Source: Puniceibacterium sp. IMCC21224
GTDB lineage: Bacteria; Pseudomonadota; Alphaproteobacteria; Rhodobacterales; Rhodobacteraceae
Length of the DNA stretch: 64,000 nt
Direction: 5' to 3'
Assembly: GCF_001038505.1 (NCBI RefSeq)
Contig: NZ_LDPY01000004.1
Span: 171,448 to 235,447, forward strand
Under the pieces are notes generated by a model. That model saw only the letters and a program-made list of their open reading frames with translations. It had not been told where the DNA came from and did no database searches. The translations under genes and the position numbers were made by a program. Positions 1 to 9,299 of this stretch are shown here, piece by piece (the first letter of the stretch is position 1; the number at the start of each line of letters is the position of its first letter).

Positions 1-723
1 GGCGACATCCCATTCGTCGCCGGCGTGGCGCATCGGATTTGAGTCCTCGAAGGTGGCCGCGCCGTCTTCGGGATAGTTGTGAAAGCCGTTGCTTTCACAA
101 CATCCGGGCGCCACGCAGTTCACGCGAATCCCATGCGGCGCCCACTCTACCGCGACCGATTTTGACAAGTATATCACCCCTGCTCGCGCCGCACAGGTAT
201 GCGCGATGCCCGGCATGCCGCGCCAGATGTCGGCCACGATATTCACGATAGAACCGGGTCGCTTTTGCTCGACCCAGTGTCGTGCGGTGGATTGCATCAT
301 CCACCAGGTCCCGTTGAGGTTGGTGTCGATGACCGCGTTCCAGCCCTTCGGAGAAAAGTCCAACGCTGCTTGGGGAAACTGACCCCCGGCATTGTTCACC
401 AGAACGTCAATCGATCCGAATTCACGGTTGACCTCGCCAACGAAGTCCTCGACCTGTCCGGGATCCCGGATCGTCATAGGCTTGGCAAACACCATGCCAC
501 CAAAAGTTTCGAGAAATTCCTTGGCCGAGGCCAGCTTTACCGCGTCGCGTCCATTGATCGCAAGATTGGCACCCAACCTAGCGAACAGCACCGCAATGGA
601 AAGACCCAAGCCACCGCCGGCGCCCGTCACAGCAACGGTTTTACCCGCAAACAAGTCGCTTGCATACACGGTTGCGCGTGACGCCAAGTCTCCTCGCGAA
701 GACCCGTACTGCGTCTTAGTCAT
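1..723 (-). CDS. SDR-family oxidoreductase, PECR/DECR-like (3' end outside window)
   Basis: An open frame of 241 codons runs off the left edge without a stop. It starts at ATG 723 behind a strong GGGAGGAGG ribosome site. The translation is a Rossmann-fold short-chain dehydrogenase: glycine-rich TGAGGGLG at residues 33-40, NNAG at 110-113, and HTCAARAG at 175-182. The last motif has His175 where classical SDRs have the catalytic Tyr of YxxxK. That is the pattern of the 2,4-dienoyl-CoA and trans-2-enoyl-CoA reductase branch. With an acyl-CoA dehydrogenase and a CoA-transferase upstream on the same strand, a role in reducing an acyl-CoA intermediate is likely; the substrate cannot be read. It has its own operator-like palindrome in the 105-bp gap upstream. 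Confidence 0.85.
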   Translation of the reverse strand, partial: MTKTQYGSSRGDLASRATVYASDLFAGKTVAVTGAGGGLGLSIAVLFARLGANLAINGRDAVKLASAKEFLETFGGMVFAKPMTIRDPGQVEDFVGEVNREFGSIDVLVNNAGGQFPQAALDFSPKGWNAVIDTNLNGTWWMMQSTARHWVEQKRPGSIVNIVADIWRGMPGIAHTCAARAGVIYLSKSVAVEWAPHGIRVNCVAPGCCESNGFHNYPEDGAATFEDSNPMRHAGDEWDVA

Positions 724-765
724 GACGCCTCCTCCCTGTGTCCCGTTCGGGTTCGTTGCGGATAA

Positions 766-781
766 TCTAACGCGTGTTAGA
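766..781. promoter_or_regulatory. Operator-like palindrome upstream of the SDR gene
   Basis: TCTAAC-GCGT-GTTAGA has perfect 6-bp arms. It lies 43 bp upstream of the SDR start. The same half-sites, extended by the shared bases ATAA on the left, recur in front of the CoA-transferase gene (3209-3252). The spacing and symmetry fit a TetR-type repressor site. The cognate regulator is not identified and may lie left of the window. Confidence 0.6.
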
Positions 782-828
782 AAACTATGCAAGACAAGAA
801 TGCGCTTTGCTATAGTGATCACCTCTGG

Positions 829-1995
829 TCAGTAAGACTTTGGAAGCCCTAACGCTTTTTCGGCGATGAACGACAAAAGCATCTGTGGTGTCACGGGGAC
901 GATGCGGAAAAGTAGTGCCTCTCTTACCAGACGCTCCACATGATATTCCTTGGCGTATCCAAACCCGCCAAAGGTAATCTGCGCTGCTTCAGTCGCCTCG
1001 ACCGCGGCATCTGCGGCCAGTAGCTTGGCAGCGTTGGCTTCCACTCCGCACGCCTCTCCCGAATCATAGAGGGCGGCGGCATGCATCACCATGAGATTGG
1101 CAGCTTCCACCCGTGCCCATGCCATTGCCAGCGGATGCTGGATGCCCTGATTCTGGCCGATCGGCCGCCCAAAGACCACACGCTCGTTGGCGTATTGCGC
1201 GGCGCGCACCAATGCATTGCGTGCGATGCCGATGCATTCGCCGGCAACGAGGATGCGTTCCGGGTTCAGCCCATGCAGAATCTGTCGGAAACCCTTGCCC
1301 TCTTCCCCAATCAAGTCTTCGGCCGGGATTGGCAGTCTGTCGATGAACATCTCGTTCGAGTCAACGGCTTTCCGGCCCATTTTTTCGATTTCGCGAACAT
1401 CCACGAAATTGCGGTCCAGATCCGTATAGAACAGGCTCAAACCCTCGGTCGGGTTAGTCACGTCTTCAAGCCGTGTCGTTCTGGCCAGAAGCAGCATCTT
1501 GTGGGCCACCTGCGCGGTCGAAATCCAGACCTTTTGACCATGAACGACGTACCTGTCCCCCTGTCGCACAGCTATGGTTTTAAGCTTGGTGGTATCCAGC
1601 CCGGTCGTCGGCTCGGTTACAGCGAAACAAGCTTTTTGATCGCCGGCGATCAGAGGGGGCAGCATGCGAGCGCGCTGTTCATCGGTTCCGAACTTGACCA
1701 CCGGGTTGAGCCCGAAAATGTTCATGTGGATGGCCGAGGCCCCGCTGGCGCCAGCCCCCGATTCGGCAATCGCCTGCATCATGACGGTCGCTTCGGTGAT
1801 CCCCAGACCAGCACCGCCTACGTCTTCCGGCATGGCAATGCCAAGCCAGCCACCATCTGCCATCGCCCTGTGCAAATCATGCGGGAAACCCCCGTTCCGA
1901 TCCCGGTCCAGCCAGTAGTCGTCATCAAACTGCGCACATATACGCAGGATCTGATCTCGAATTTCCTTTTGTTCACCCGTCATTCGAAATGTCAT
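829..1995 (-). CDS. Acyl-CoA dehydrogenase
   Basis: 388 aa, the usual length of a short/medium-chain flavin acyl-CoA dehydrogenase, which oxidises an acyl-CoA to the 2-enoyl-CoA and passes electrons to ETF. The N-terminal helical domain, the middle beta domain (FAVTEPTTGLDT and GQKVWISTA segments) and the C-terminal helical domain are all present. The C-terminal GGFGYAKEYHVERLVRE segment at about residues 343-359 carries Glu354 in the usual catalytic-base region. Its ATG overlaps the stop of the upstream CaiB-type CoA-transferase by 4 bp, so the two are co-translated. This suggests the transferase makes the CoA ester that this enzyme oxidises. The natural substrate is unknown. Confidence 0.92.
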   Translation of the reverse strand: MTFRMTGEQKEIRDQILRICAQFDDDYWLDRDRNGGFPHDLHRAMADGGWLGIAMPEDVGGAGLGITEATVMMQAIAESGAGASGASAIHMNIFGLNPVVKFGTDEQRARMLPPLIAGDQKACFAVTEPTTGLDTTKLKTIAVRQGDRYVVHGQKVWISTAQVAHKMLLLARTTRLEDVTNPTEGLSLFYTDLDRNFVDVREIEKMGRKAVDSNEMFIDRLPIPAEDLIGEEGKGFRQILHGLNPERILVAGECIGIARNALVRAAQYANERVVFGRPIGQNQGIQHPLAMAWARVEAANLMVMHAAALYDSGEACGVEANAAKLLAADAAVEATEAAQITFGGFGYAKEYHVERLVREALLFRIVPVTPQMLLSFIAEKALGLPKSY

Positions 1996-3203
1996 TGTGT
2001 CTCGCTCCCATCCACACCTACAAACCCTGCCTCACACAGGGCAGTGATCCGGTCATCTTCATATCCAAGATTGCGCAGAATGCTTCGGCTGTCCGCGCCC
2101 GGCGGCCGCCCTAGCCAGCGCAACTCACCGGGGGTGGCGCTGAGATGCGGGATAGGTCCAATCACCTGCGTTTGCTCGCCCTCAACCGATACGATGTCGC
2201 CGCGATGACGTATCTGCTCATTCGTCATGATCTCCTCGACGCTCAGCACACGAGAGGCAACCGCATCATAGCGGGCAAACTCCGCCTCGACTTCCGCAAG
2301 CGTGTGTTGCGTGACGAAATCATTTATGGCGTCGAAGACCACGGCCATATGCTGCGACATCTCGTCGAGTGTAGCGAACCGCGGATCATCGGCCAGCGCA
2401 TCTCCGCCGACCGCCCGCAACAGGCGTTGCGCTGTTTCTGCGCTACCAGCCGAAACGGTCACCCACACCCCATCAGAGGTTCGGAACATGCCCCCCGGCG
2501 CAAAATCCATCGGCTGGCGCAGCCCGTTGCGCCGCGGCGAGAGGTTCGCGCCCGTCAATGCGGGCACGGGATAGTCCATCAGTCGAAGCAGCGCCTCGAA
2601 CACCGCAAGATCGACGACCTGACCACGCGCAATCCCTTTTTCCCGGGCAAACAGCGCGATCATGATCCCCAAAGCACCCATCAACCCTGTCGTGCTGTCG
2701 GCCGCTGGAAATCCGGGGTGCATCGGTGGCCCGTCCGCAAAACCAGTCAGATGGGCTAGACCACTCAACGCCTCTGCCGCGCGCCCGAAAGCGGGCACGT
2801 CCCGCATCGGGCCGTCCTGACCGTAACCCGAAACGCGCAGAATAACTAAATCCGGGTTCCACTTATGCAGGGTTTCAGTCCCGACACCCGCACGTTCAAG
2901 CACGCCTGGCCGGAAATTTTCAACAAGTACGTCGGCGCTTTCAACCAGTCTGCGCAGGATGTCCCGTCCTTCGCCCGACTTCCAGTCGAGGCTCAGAATT
3001 TTTTTGTTGCGGCCCAGAGTTTTCCACCAAACGCCAACTCCGTCCCCGGCCTTTGGTCCGAGATCGCGCATCATATCCGTCCGGTTGGGTGCCTCAATCT
3101 TGATGACGTCTGCCCCAAAATCAGAAAGCAGCGAGGTCGAGAGTGGTCCAGCAATAACATGACCGAGTTCGATGATTTTCAGCTGATGAAGTGGGGAGGT
3201 CAT
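1992..3203 (-). CDS. CaiB/BaiF family (class III) CoA-transferase
   Basis: 403 aa, full length for the formyl-CoA transferase / CaiB / BaiF family, which moves CoA between carboxylic acids through an aspartyl-CoA intermediate. Asp169 in the PAADSTTGLMGA segment falls exactly at the canonical catalytic position. N-terminal features such as ADVIKIEAP and VLVENFRPG are typical. It is first in a two-gene operon with the acyl-CoA dehydrogenase (4-bp overlap). A 44-bp palindrome lies directly upstream of its start codon, so its transcription is probably repressed from there. Likely role: activation of a carboxylic acid for beta-oxidation-like breakdown. Confidence 0.92.
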   Translation of the reverse strand: MTSPLHQLKIIELGHVIAGPLSTSLLSDFGADVIKIEAPNRTDMMRDLGPKAGDGVGVWWKTLGRNKKILSLDWKSGEGRDILRRLVESADVLVENFRPGVLERAGVGTETLHKWNPDLVILRVSGYGQDGPMRDVPAFGRAAEALSGLAHLTGFADGPPMHPGFPAADSTTGLMGALGIMIALFAREKGIARGQVVDLAVFEALLRLMDYPVPALTGANLSPRRNGLRQPMDFAPGGMFRTSDGVWVTVSAGSAETAQRLLRAVGGDALADDPRFATLDEMSQHMAVVFDAINDFVTQHTLAEVEAEFARYDAVASRVLSVEEIMTNEQIRHRGDIVSVEGEQTQVIGPIPHLSATPGELRWLGRPPGADSRSILRNLGYEDDRITALCEAGFVGVDGSETQ

Positions 3204-3208
3204 ATGAT

Positions 3209-3252
3209 CTCTTCGCTAATAATCTAACATCCGTTAGATTATTAGCGAAGAG
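3209..3252. promoter_or_regulatory. 44-bp perfect palindrome upstream of caiB-like gene
   Basis: Arms of 20 bp (3209-3228 and 3233-3252) are perfect reverse complements around the spacer ATCC. The inner ATAATCTAAC/GTTAGA half-sites match the palindrome at 766-781. The left arm ends only 6 bp from the CoA-transferase start codon. The shared core makes an operator for a common repressor the best reading. A strong RNA hairpin in the leader is an alternative or additional role. Confidence 0.7.
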
Positions 3253-3400
3253 GCGGACCAAATTCAAGCCGCAATTGCGATTCCAATGGCTCGGGAAAGG
3301 GTTAATGATTGCTGTCTTTTAGAAATTTGCGGTCAGACAGAGAGAATGTTTACCCACAAAGTCGTCACCTTATTCACGTGATATCGACCAGTTCGCAAAG

Positions 3401-6400
3401 TCAGGAAGAGATCAACTTCGAATGCAACGTGGTCGGATTCATCTCCCGCCTCGGAGGACGGATCCGAAAGAGGAGCGCGTAAAGCACCGGCACGGCCACC
3501 AGCGTCAAGACCGAAGCAAAGGCAAGGCCGCCCATGATTGTGACCGCCATAGACGCGAAAAACGCATCCGGCAGCAGTGGGATCATGCCGAAAATCGTCG
3601 TGCCGGCCGCGAGCACCACCGGGCGCAGACGGCTGACCGATCCATTCATCACGGCCTCGTAATCCGCAACACCATCTGCACGTTGCAAGTCGATCTCTTC
3701 GACCAGAACAATCGCGTTCTTCATCAGCATCCCGGATAGCGAGAGGAAGCCGAGCAAGGCCGTAAAGGTGAAAGGCAATCCGGTGAGCAACAGCCCCAGG
3801 ACCATGCCCGTCACGGACATGGGGACGACAAGCCAAAGGATCAGCGGTTGGCGGATCTTGTTGAACATCAGGATCGAAATCGTCAGCATGACCAGGAAGC
3901 CTAGGGGAAGCTGTTTGCCAAGGCTTTGCTGCGCCTCCCCTGCGCTTTCGAATTCGCCACCCCATTCCATCGAGTAACCTTCCGGAAGCGGAATGGCCTC
4001 GATCTCGGCGCGGACACTGCGGAAAGCTTCATCAGCGGTGAGGTCGCTGCGCGCGCCACCAAGGGCGGTGATCGTCCGTTCGCGGTCGCGCCGGTGAATG
4101 AGCGCCTCGGCGAGGCGTGTTTCGAAGCGTTCCACCAGGTTGGCCATGGGAACATAGGATCCCGCCCCCGCGGACCAAACCGACAGGTCGCGGACGTGGC
4201 CAATGCCGTCACGTTCGCTCTCTGGAAGTCGGAGAAGAATCGGGATCACCACATCTCCCTCTCTCAGCTCGCCAACGCGCAAGCCAGAGGTTCCGAAGCG
4301 AATAGTGTCCGCGATCGCGCTGCGCGTGGCGCCGGCCAGCCGCATCCGCGACTCGTCGACGACAGGTTCAATGAGAATCTCGCGTTGGCGCCAGTTGGTG
4401 CGCGGATTAGTGATCGTACCTGCCTCCTCGAAAATGCTTGTCGCCTCATCCGCGAGCTGGCGCAGGATGACAGGATCGGGTCCCGAAAAACGAACTGCAA
4501 CATCGGCACCGGCTGGCGGTCCGAACACGATCTCTTCGACGCGGATCAGAGCGTGGGGGAATTCAGCGGGCAAGTCTTCGTTGAGTCTGCTGGCGATCGC
4601 CGGGATCATCGCGGCGTCCGCAACCCGGACGATGAGCTGGCCATAGCTGGCATCCGCCTGCTCTGGGTTGTATGTCAGCATGAAGCGGCTTGCACCACGC
4701 CCCACCAGGGTCGTCACATCTGTTACACCCTCTTCGGCCAGAAACATTTGTTCCAGACGTCGCATTTCGCGTTCGGTGACATTGATGTCGGTCCCTTGCG
4801 GCATCTGGAATTGGACATAGAAAATCGGGGTGTTCGACGCCGGGAAAAAGGCCTGCTTAACCTGACCGAAGGCCATCACCGACCAGACGGTGATCCCCAA
4901 GATTGTCAGCACGACCGGGATACGGGCGCGCAGCGCCAGCCACAGAAACCCGCGATAAACCCCATAGAAAGCGCCCTTGTAGGGATCATCCGAAATGTTC
5001 TTGGGGGCCTTGAGCAGCAGCTTGCCAAGATACGGCGTGACCGTTACGGCAAGAACCCAGCTCATGAGCAGCGATATGGCGATCACCGCGAACAACGAAA
5101 ACAGGAACTCGCCCGTCGCATCGGGCGACAGACCAATCCCGGAAAAGGCCATGATCCCGATCACGGTCGCGCCGAGCAAGGGGATGGATGTGGAACCTTC
5201 TGTTTCGACCGCCGCGTCTTCCGCGCTCTTTCCCCGCGCCATGCCGATTACCATTCCCTCGGTGATGACGATGGCGTTATCAACCAGCATTCCCATTGCG
5301 ATGATCAGGGCGCCCAGGCTGATCCGTTCCATCTGGATCCCGAACACCGACATGAAGAACAGCGTGGAGAAAACGGTGAGCCCGAGCGTTGTCCCCACCA
5401 CAAGGCCCGCCCGCCAGCCCATGGTCAGCATCAGCGCCCCGACGACGATGGCGATGGACTGCCCTAGGCTGACAAGAAAACTCGAAACCGCCTCGTCGAC
5501 CACAACATGCTGTTCATAGATAGGGGTGATCTCTACCCCCTCGGGCAACGCGGCCCTCAGCTGTTCGATCCGGTCCGAGACCGCAGCGCCGACCTCGACG
5601 ACGTTCCGGTTTGTCAACGCCGACACGCCGAGAGTGAAGGCTGCTGCTCCGTTCTGGCGGATGATCTGGCTTGGCTGTTCGGCCTCATCGCGAGTGACAC
5701 GGGCGATGTCGTTGACCGCCACTTGTCCGACCTCTCCAGCCACGCCAAGCCGCAGTTCTTCAAGCCCTTCGGGTGTTACATAACCCGGCGGAACCGACAG
5801 GCCGATACGTGCAGGGCCCTCGGTTATCTCGCCATTGGTGAACACCTGGTTCTCGTCCGTGAGAAGACCAAGTATCTGGTTGGGCGGAATCCCAAGTCCA
5901 GTGAGGCGGGCGGATGGGATCGAAATGGTGACCAATTCTTCGGCGAGGCCCTGAACCTCGACATTTGCGACCCCGTCGACAGTGACGAGTCCGACTCGCA
6001 ACGACCTCGCCAGATCACGCTGCTGCTGTGGGGTCAGACCTTCGGTCGTCACAGCGTAGAACATGCCGAAGACGTCGCCAAAGTCGTCGTTTATGATGGG
6101 TGCGCGCGCGCCCGCCGGAAGCTCCCCCTCCACATCTCGGATTCGGCGTCGCATTTCGTCCCAGACCTGCGGGATTTCGTCACGACCATAGGTGTCCACG
6201 ATGTCAACAGTAATCTGCGCCATGCCCGGCATCGACTTGGATTCGACCCTGTCCAGCTGCTTCATCTGCTGCAAAGCATTCTCAATGACGTCAGCGACTT
6301 CCTCCTCGACCTCGACGGCCGTGGCGCCGGGATAGGGCACGAAGACGAGCGCGGTCTTGAGGGTAAAGCTCGGATCTTCCAGACGGCCGACCGTGTTCAG

Positions 6401-6490
6401 CCCCCAGTAGCCACCGAACAGGCAGAAGATGATCGCAAGCCATACCGCGACGGGACGCTTGATGCTGGCGCGTGAAATGCTGAGTGCCAT
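3401..6490 (-). CDS. RND-family efflux permease (AcrB-like)
   Basis: 1029 aa, normal for a proton-driven resistance-nodulation-division inner-membrane pump. The N-terminal membrane segment (after about residue 12), a large periplasmic domain, a mid-protein block of transmembrane helices, a second periplasmic domain and a C-terminal helix block follow the family's internal duplication. In TM4 the usual proton-relay Asp-Asp is replaced by Asp-Asn (GMLVDNAIVITEG), as in a sizeable subset of RND pumps. It is the last gene of the tetR-MFP-RND operon, 31 bp after the adaptor. No outer-membrane channel gene is nearby, so it probably uses one encoded elsewhere. The substrate is unknown. Confidence 0.93.
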   Translation of the reverse strand: MALSISRASIKRPVAVWLAIIFCLFGGYWGLNTVGRLEDPSFTLKTALVFVPYPGATAVEVEEEVADVIENALQQMKQLDRVESKSMPGMAQITVDIVDTYGRDEIPQVWDEMRRRIRDVEGELPAGARAPIINDDFGDVFGMFYAVTTEGLTPQQQRDLARSLRVGLVTVDGVANVEVQGLAEELVTISIPSARLTGLGIPPNQILGLLTDENQVFTNGEITEGPARIGLSVPPGYVTPEGLEELRLGVAGEVGQVAVNDIARVTRDEAEQPSQIIRQNGAAAFTLGVSALTNRNVVEVGAAVSDRIEQLRAALPEGVEITPIYEQHVVVDEAVSSFLVSLGQSIAIVVGALMLTMGWRAGLVVGTTLGLTVFSTLFFMSVFGIQMERISLGALIIAMGMLVDNAIVITEGMVIGMARGKSAEDAAVETEGSTSIPLLGATVIGIMAFSGIGLSPDATGEFLFSLFAVIAISLLMSWVLAVTVTPYLGKLLLKAPKNISDDPYKGAFYGVYRGFLWLALRARIPVVLTILGITVWSVMAFGQVKQAFFPASNTPIFYVQFQMPQGTDINVTEREMRRLEQMFLAEEGVTDVTTLVGRGASRFMLTYNPEQADASYGQLIVRVADAAMIPAIASRLNEDLPAEFPHALIRVEEIVFGPPAGADVAVRFSGPDPVILRQLADEATSIFEEAGTITNPRTNWRQREILIEPVVDESRMRLAGATRSAIADTIRFGTSGLRVGELREGDVVIPILLRLPESERDGIGHVRDLSVWSAGAGSYVPMANLVERFETRLAEALIHRRDRERTITALGGARSDLTADEAFRSVRAEIEAIPLPEGYSMEWGGEFESAGEAQQSLGKQLPLGFLVMLTISILMFNKIRQPLILWLVVPMSVTGMVLGLLLTGLPFTFTALLGFLSLSGMLMKNAIVLVEEIDLQRADGVADYEAVMNGSVSRLRPVVLAAGTTIFGMIPLLPDAFFASMAVTIMGGLAFASVLTLVAVPVLYALLFRIRPPRREMNPTTLHSKLISS

Positions 6491-6521
6491 GAACTAATTT
6501 CGTCCTGTTAAAAGGGTAGGA

Positions 6522-7670
6522 TCACAAACCCGAAACGACGACTGCCTGATCGTCGCTGAGCCGCCACCAGCCGCCAGACACGACCAGTTCGTTGCCCTCC
6601 AGACCGCCCAGAATGACAACCTCGTCATCAACGGGAAGCCCAAGCTGGACCGACCTGCGCGAGACCTGGCCGGATGATTCATTGTAGACCCAAATAGAAG
6701 GATTGGGTCGGCTCGTCGTGTCCACCGCTGAAACCGGAACGATGATGGCTTGTGGGCGACTTTCTTCTGCCGCAATGGCAATGCGCACATCCGCAATCAT
6801 TCCTGGCAGCAGGCGCGGGTCGATATCGCCGGTGATGGCGAATTCCAGATCATAGGTCTGCGCCGTCTGGTCGGCATCGGTCGCAAAGGACCGGAATACG
6901 AGAGGTGCCGTGTAGCCCGGCACGGCTGGGAAACTCGCCACGATGTGGAAGGCGCCGGGTGTCGCTCGCGCAATGGCCGCAAGATCCTCCGGCAGCGATA
7001 TCACGACTAGCATCTCGTTGAGGTCCTGCAAGCGTGCGACTGGGGCGGCCGAAGTAATGTTGACGTATTCCTCGACGAAGGTGCGCGCCACGATCGCGTC
7101 GAACGGCGCGACGATCTGGGTCTGTGAGAGACGCCGCCGTGCCTCTCGCAGCGCGACATCTGCCTGCGCGAATTGGGCGCGCGCAGTCTCGAGCCGGGCG
7201 TCGGCCGCGACACCCCGCGCGGCGAGACCGGCCGCGCGATTAAGCTCGGACTTCGAGAGATCGAAGGACGCTTGCGCCCGGTGGACCGTAAGCTCGAAAT
7301 CGACCGGATCGAGCTCGGCAATAACGTCGCCCGCGCGGACCGTGTCGCCGGGCTCCACCGCGAGCCGAACGATCTGCCCCGATATCTGAAACGCAAAATC
7401 CACTGTCCGGGCAGGTTCGACGCGACCTGCGACGGTGCGGGATTGATTGACGGAGCGACTGATCACACGGGTGACTTCGACTGTGACCGGTCGTTCCGCG
7501 TTCCCCCCAGGCCGTGTGTCAACATCTGCCTCCGTGGTGCCCGTCGCGGTCTGAGCAAGCACGTCGGTCAGGAACGACGGAGCGAACGGAATTGCAACGG
7601 CAGCCACGCCTGCGACCAAGACAACAGACATTAATTGCTTCAAACGTCGTGTCTTTCTATTCGAGTTCAT
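6522..7670 (-). CDS. RND efflux periplasmic adaptor subunit (membrane fusion protein)
   Basis: 382 aa. An N-terminal signal or anchor (basic start, then a hydrophobic run to about residue 38, ending AQ) places it in the periplasm or inner-membrane periphery. It then shows the HlyD/AcrA order: barrel-sandwich (lipoyl-like) halves around a short alpha-helical hairpin rich in Ala/Arg (about residues 130-190), then beta-barrel and membrane-proximal domains. It links the RND pump downstream to an outer-membrane channel. Its start overlaps the 3' end of tetR by 14 bp, indicating one transcript. Confidence 0.92.
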   Translation of the reverse strand: MNSNRKTRRLKQLMSVVLVAGVAAVAIPFAPSFLTDVLAQTATGTTEADVDTRPGGNAERPVTVEVTRVISRSVNQSRTVAGRVEPARTVDFAFQISGQIVRLAVEPGDTVRAGDVIAELDPVDFELTVHRAQASFDLSKSELNRAAGLAARGVAADARLETARAQFAQADVALREARRRLSQTQIVAPFDAIVARTFVEEYVNITSAAPVARLQDLNEMLVVISLPEDLAAIARATPGAFHIVASFPAVPGYTAPLVFRSFATDADQTAQTYDLEFAITGDIDPRLLPGMIADVRIAIAAEESRPQAIIVPVSAVDTTSRPNPSIWVYNESSGQVSRRSVQLGLPVDDEVVILGGLEGNELVVSGGWWRLSDDQAVVVSGL

Positions 7671-8211
7671 TGATCATGGTCCTCAATCGTTCGATGACGC
7701 GTTCCCCGATGTCCGCGCCGCCATCCGGAAGCTTCAAAAGCTTCTGGAACCTCAGCCCTTGGATCGCAAGGACGGCAATCATGGCACCCGGAGCGTCCTT
7801 CGTGTCGGACAGGATGCGCTCAAGATCGCCGGTCAGCTCAACGCGGAGTGGATCTAGCAGCTGTGGATCCGAGGCCGCGGCGGCGAGTATCGCCATGGAC
7901 AGGTCATCGTCGACATCCTTGGATCGGGTGATGGTTTCAAGATGTCCTCGCAATGTGCGCGAGGACAGCCGCTCGGGCAGATCGTTAAGGAGCACGCGAT
8001 GCGCCGAGAGCATTTGGTTCAAAAGTCCGGATAGCAGGGCTTTCTTCGTCGGATAGTTGTATAGCACCCCGCCCTTGCTCAGGCCGGACTCCTTTGCGAC
8101 GGCGTCAATCGTTATTTTTCCAGCACCTTCACGCGCGGCAATCGCACGCGCCGCCTCGAGGATCTTCCGCGAGGTCTTTCCTTCTCCCGCAGCGAGTAGG
8201 CGCCCTTTCAT
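7657..8211 (-). CDS. TetR-family regulator of the RND efflux operon
   Basis: 184 aa. The N-terminal helix-turn-helix (KITIDAVAKESGLSKGGVLY, about residues 37-56) is a standard TetR DNA-binding domain with the GGVLYNYP turn. The C-terminal domain is the variable ligand-binding part. It is the first gene of the operon, overlapping the adaptor gene. A near-palindrome (8218-8231) sits 7 bp before its start codon, consistent with autorepression and de-repression by a pump substrate. Confidence 0.9.
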   Translation of the reverse strand: MKGRLLAAGEGKTSRKILEAARAIAAREGAGKITIDAVAKESGLSKGGVLYNYPTKKALLSGLLNQMLSAHRVLLNDLPERLSSRTLRGHLETITRSKDVDDDLSMAILAAAASDPQLLDPLRVELTGDLERILSDTKDAPGAMIAVLAIQGLRFQKLLKLPDGGADIGERVIERLRTMINELE

Positions 8212-8217
8212 TTCTGT

Positions 8218-8231
8218 ACCATCCGGACGGT
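8218..8231. promoter_or_regulatory. Possible TetR operator
   Basis: ACCATCCGGACGGT is palindromic except for one symmetric base pair and lies just upstream of the efflux tetR start. A partial second copy (GCGTCCGGTGC) lies about 50 bp further upstream. Position and symmetry suggest the operator of the adjacent regulator. This is inference only. Confidence 0.4.
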
Positions 8232-8353
8232 TAGGTTCGACAGGCAGCTATGTCTCGTTACCACCTAAGTCAAGCGTCCGGTGCACATCGCGTCAAAAAG
8301 GCGTGGCGCCTGCTGTCAAGAGTACATGAAGCCACCTGGATGTCCTCCTCCCG

Positions 8354-8953
8354 CTAAATCGAGCTATTGCCCGCGGAATAGACGTCTAGAAAGGTGTCGG
8401 TAGCTTTCGTGGAATGTTCTGATGCATCGATCCGAGGCTCGAGCGCCAACAGTCTCGGCATGATGACGCCGGACAGGGAGAGATGAATGAACTGACCGGC
8501 AGCAGTATGGCAATCCTGCACGTGCAGAGATCCCGCGTCGCGCATGCCTTGAAGGATCCGCGCGACAATTCCGGTAGCCCGCTTCGGACCCGCTTCCATG
8601 TATATGTCGCCTGCCTCGGGCAGAACCGAAACCGCACCAATGCAGGAACGCAATAGACGAATGTAGTCATCATCCATCACAAGGTCGATCATGCGCCGTG
8701 AGAGCTCTTCCAGGACGCTTCGCGGATCTTCTCTGCTTGATAGCGGTCGAGATATTTCGGCCGAGAGCCTGTCGCACTCCGCTTGCACAACGATCAGAAA
8801 GAGCTGTTCCTTGCTTGAACAATGAGCATAAAGGGTTGCCTTGGATACTTTCGCTTCCTCGGCAATCGCATCGACGCTGGCACCTTCGAAGCCAAATTTC
8901 AGGAAAACGGTCCTGGCCCCTCTGAGCACATCGTCAACTTTACTGACCCTCAT
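8354..8953 (-). CDS. TetR/AcrR-family regulator (AefR-like)
   Basis: 199 aa from ATG 8953, which has a good GGGAGGTGG ribosome site; a longer 217-aa reading from 9007 has no such signal and overlaps the preceding gene more. The HTH region (SVDAIAEEAKVSKATLYAHC) is at about residues 25-44. The C-terminal domain resembles the AefR type (IRLLRSCIGAV segment). It overlaps the upstream hxlR-like gene by 14 bp, so both regulators are probably co-transcribed. The target is unknown: the divergent dioxygenase genes and the efflux operon downstream are both candidates. Confidence 0.85.
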   Translation of the reverse strand: MRVSKVDDVLRGARTVFLKFGFEGASVDAIAEEAKVSKATLYAHCSSKEQLFLIVVQAECDRLSAEISRPLSSREDPRSVLEELSRRMIDLVMDDDYIRLLRSCIGAVSVLPEAGDIYMEAGPKRATGIVARILQGMRDAGSLHVQDCHTAAGQFIHLSLSGVIMPRLLALEPRIDASEHSTKATDTFLDVYSAGNSSI

Positions 8954-9299
8954 GCCGACCACCTCCCTCGCCTGCGAAGACGCCCTCGTGTTCCCAATTA
9001 TGTGCAATCTCTCCCAGTGCGTCGAGAACGCTTCGCAAGTCGTTGCCGCGCGACGTCAGGCCATAGGACACCGCAGGCGGAATGGTCTCAGCCTGTTCGC
9101 GCCAGATGACACCAGCGCCTTGCAGCATCCGCAGACGCTCGGTCAACATTCGGGTTGATATCCCCGGCACAGCTCGCTTCAGCGCCCCGAACCTTTGCGG
9201 CCCCTGATCGCTCAGGACCCAGATGATGTAGGTGGTCCAGGGTCCCATGAGCAGACGCAAAATCGAGTCCATCGGGCACTGTGGCGGGACCTTGGGCAT
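8940..9299 (-). CDS. HxlR/DUF24-family redox-sensing regulator (YodB/QorR-like)
   Basis: 119 aa winged-helix protein. An N-terminal Cys8 sits in the CPMDSILRLLMGPWT segment. That cysteine is the conserved thiol used by YodB, CatR and QorR to sense quinones or diamide. The wing and recognition helix (PGISTRMLTERLRMLQ) are typical. It is transcribed divergently from an extradiol dioxygenase and a QorB-like reductase, the same kind of targets controlled by YodB/CatR (catE) and QorR (qor2). A role as electrophile-responsive repressor of those genes is therefore likely. Confidence 0.88.
   Translation of the reverse strand: MPKVPPQCPMDSILRLLMGPWTTYIIWVLSDQGPQRFGALKRAVPGISTRMLTERLRMLQGAGVIWREQAETIPPAVSYGLTSRGNDLRSVLDALGEIAHNWEHEGVFAGEGGGRHEGQ

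Noticed and set aside
1081..2208. 375-aa plus-strand frame across the acyl-CoA dehydrogenase gene
   Set aside because: Antisense to a well-recognised enzyme and lacking a ribosome site or plausible domain.
3926..5467. Long plus-strand frame (513 aa) inside the RND pump gene
   Set aside because: It is antisense to a clear 1029-aa RND permease; the translation is His/Arg-rich with no family resemblance, a shadow of GC-rich codon use. The same applies to 5507-6475.
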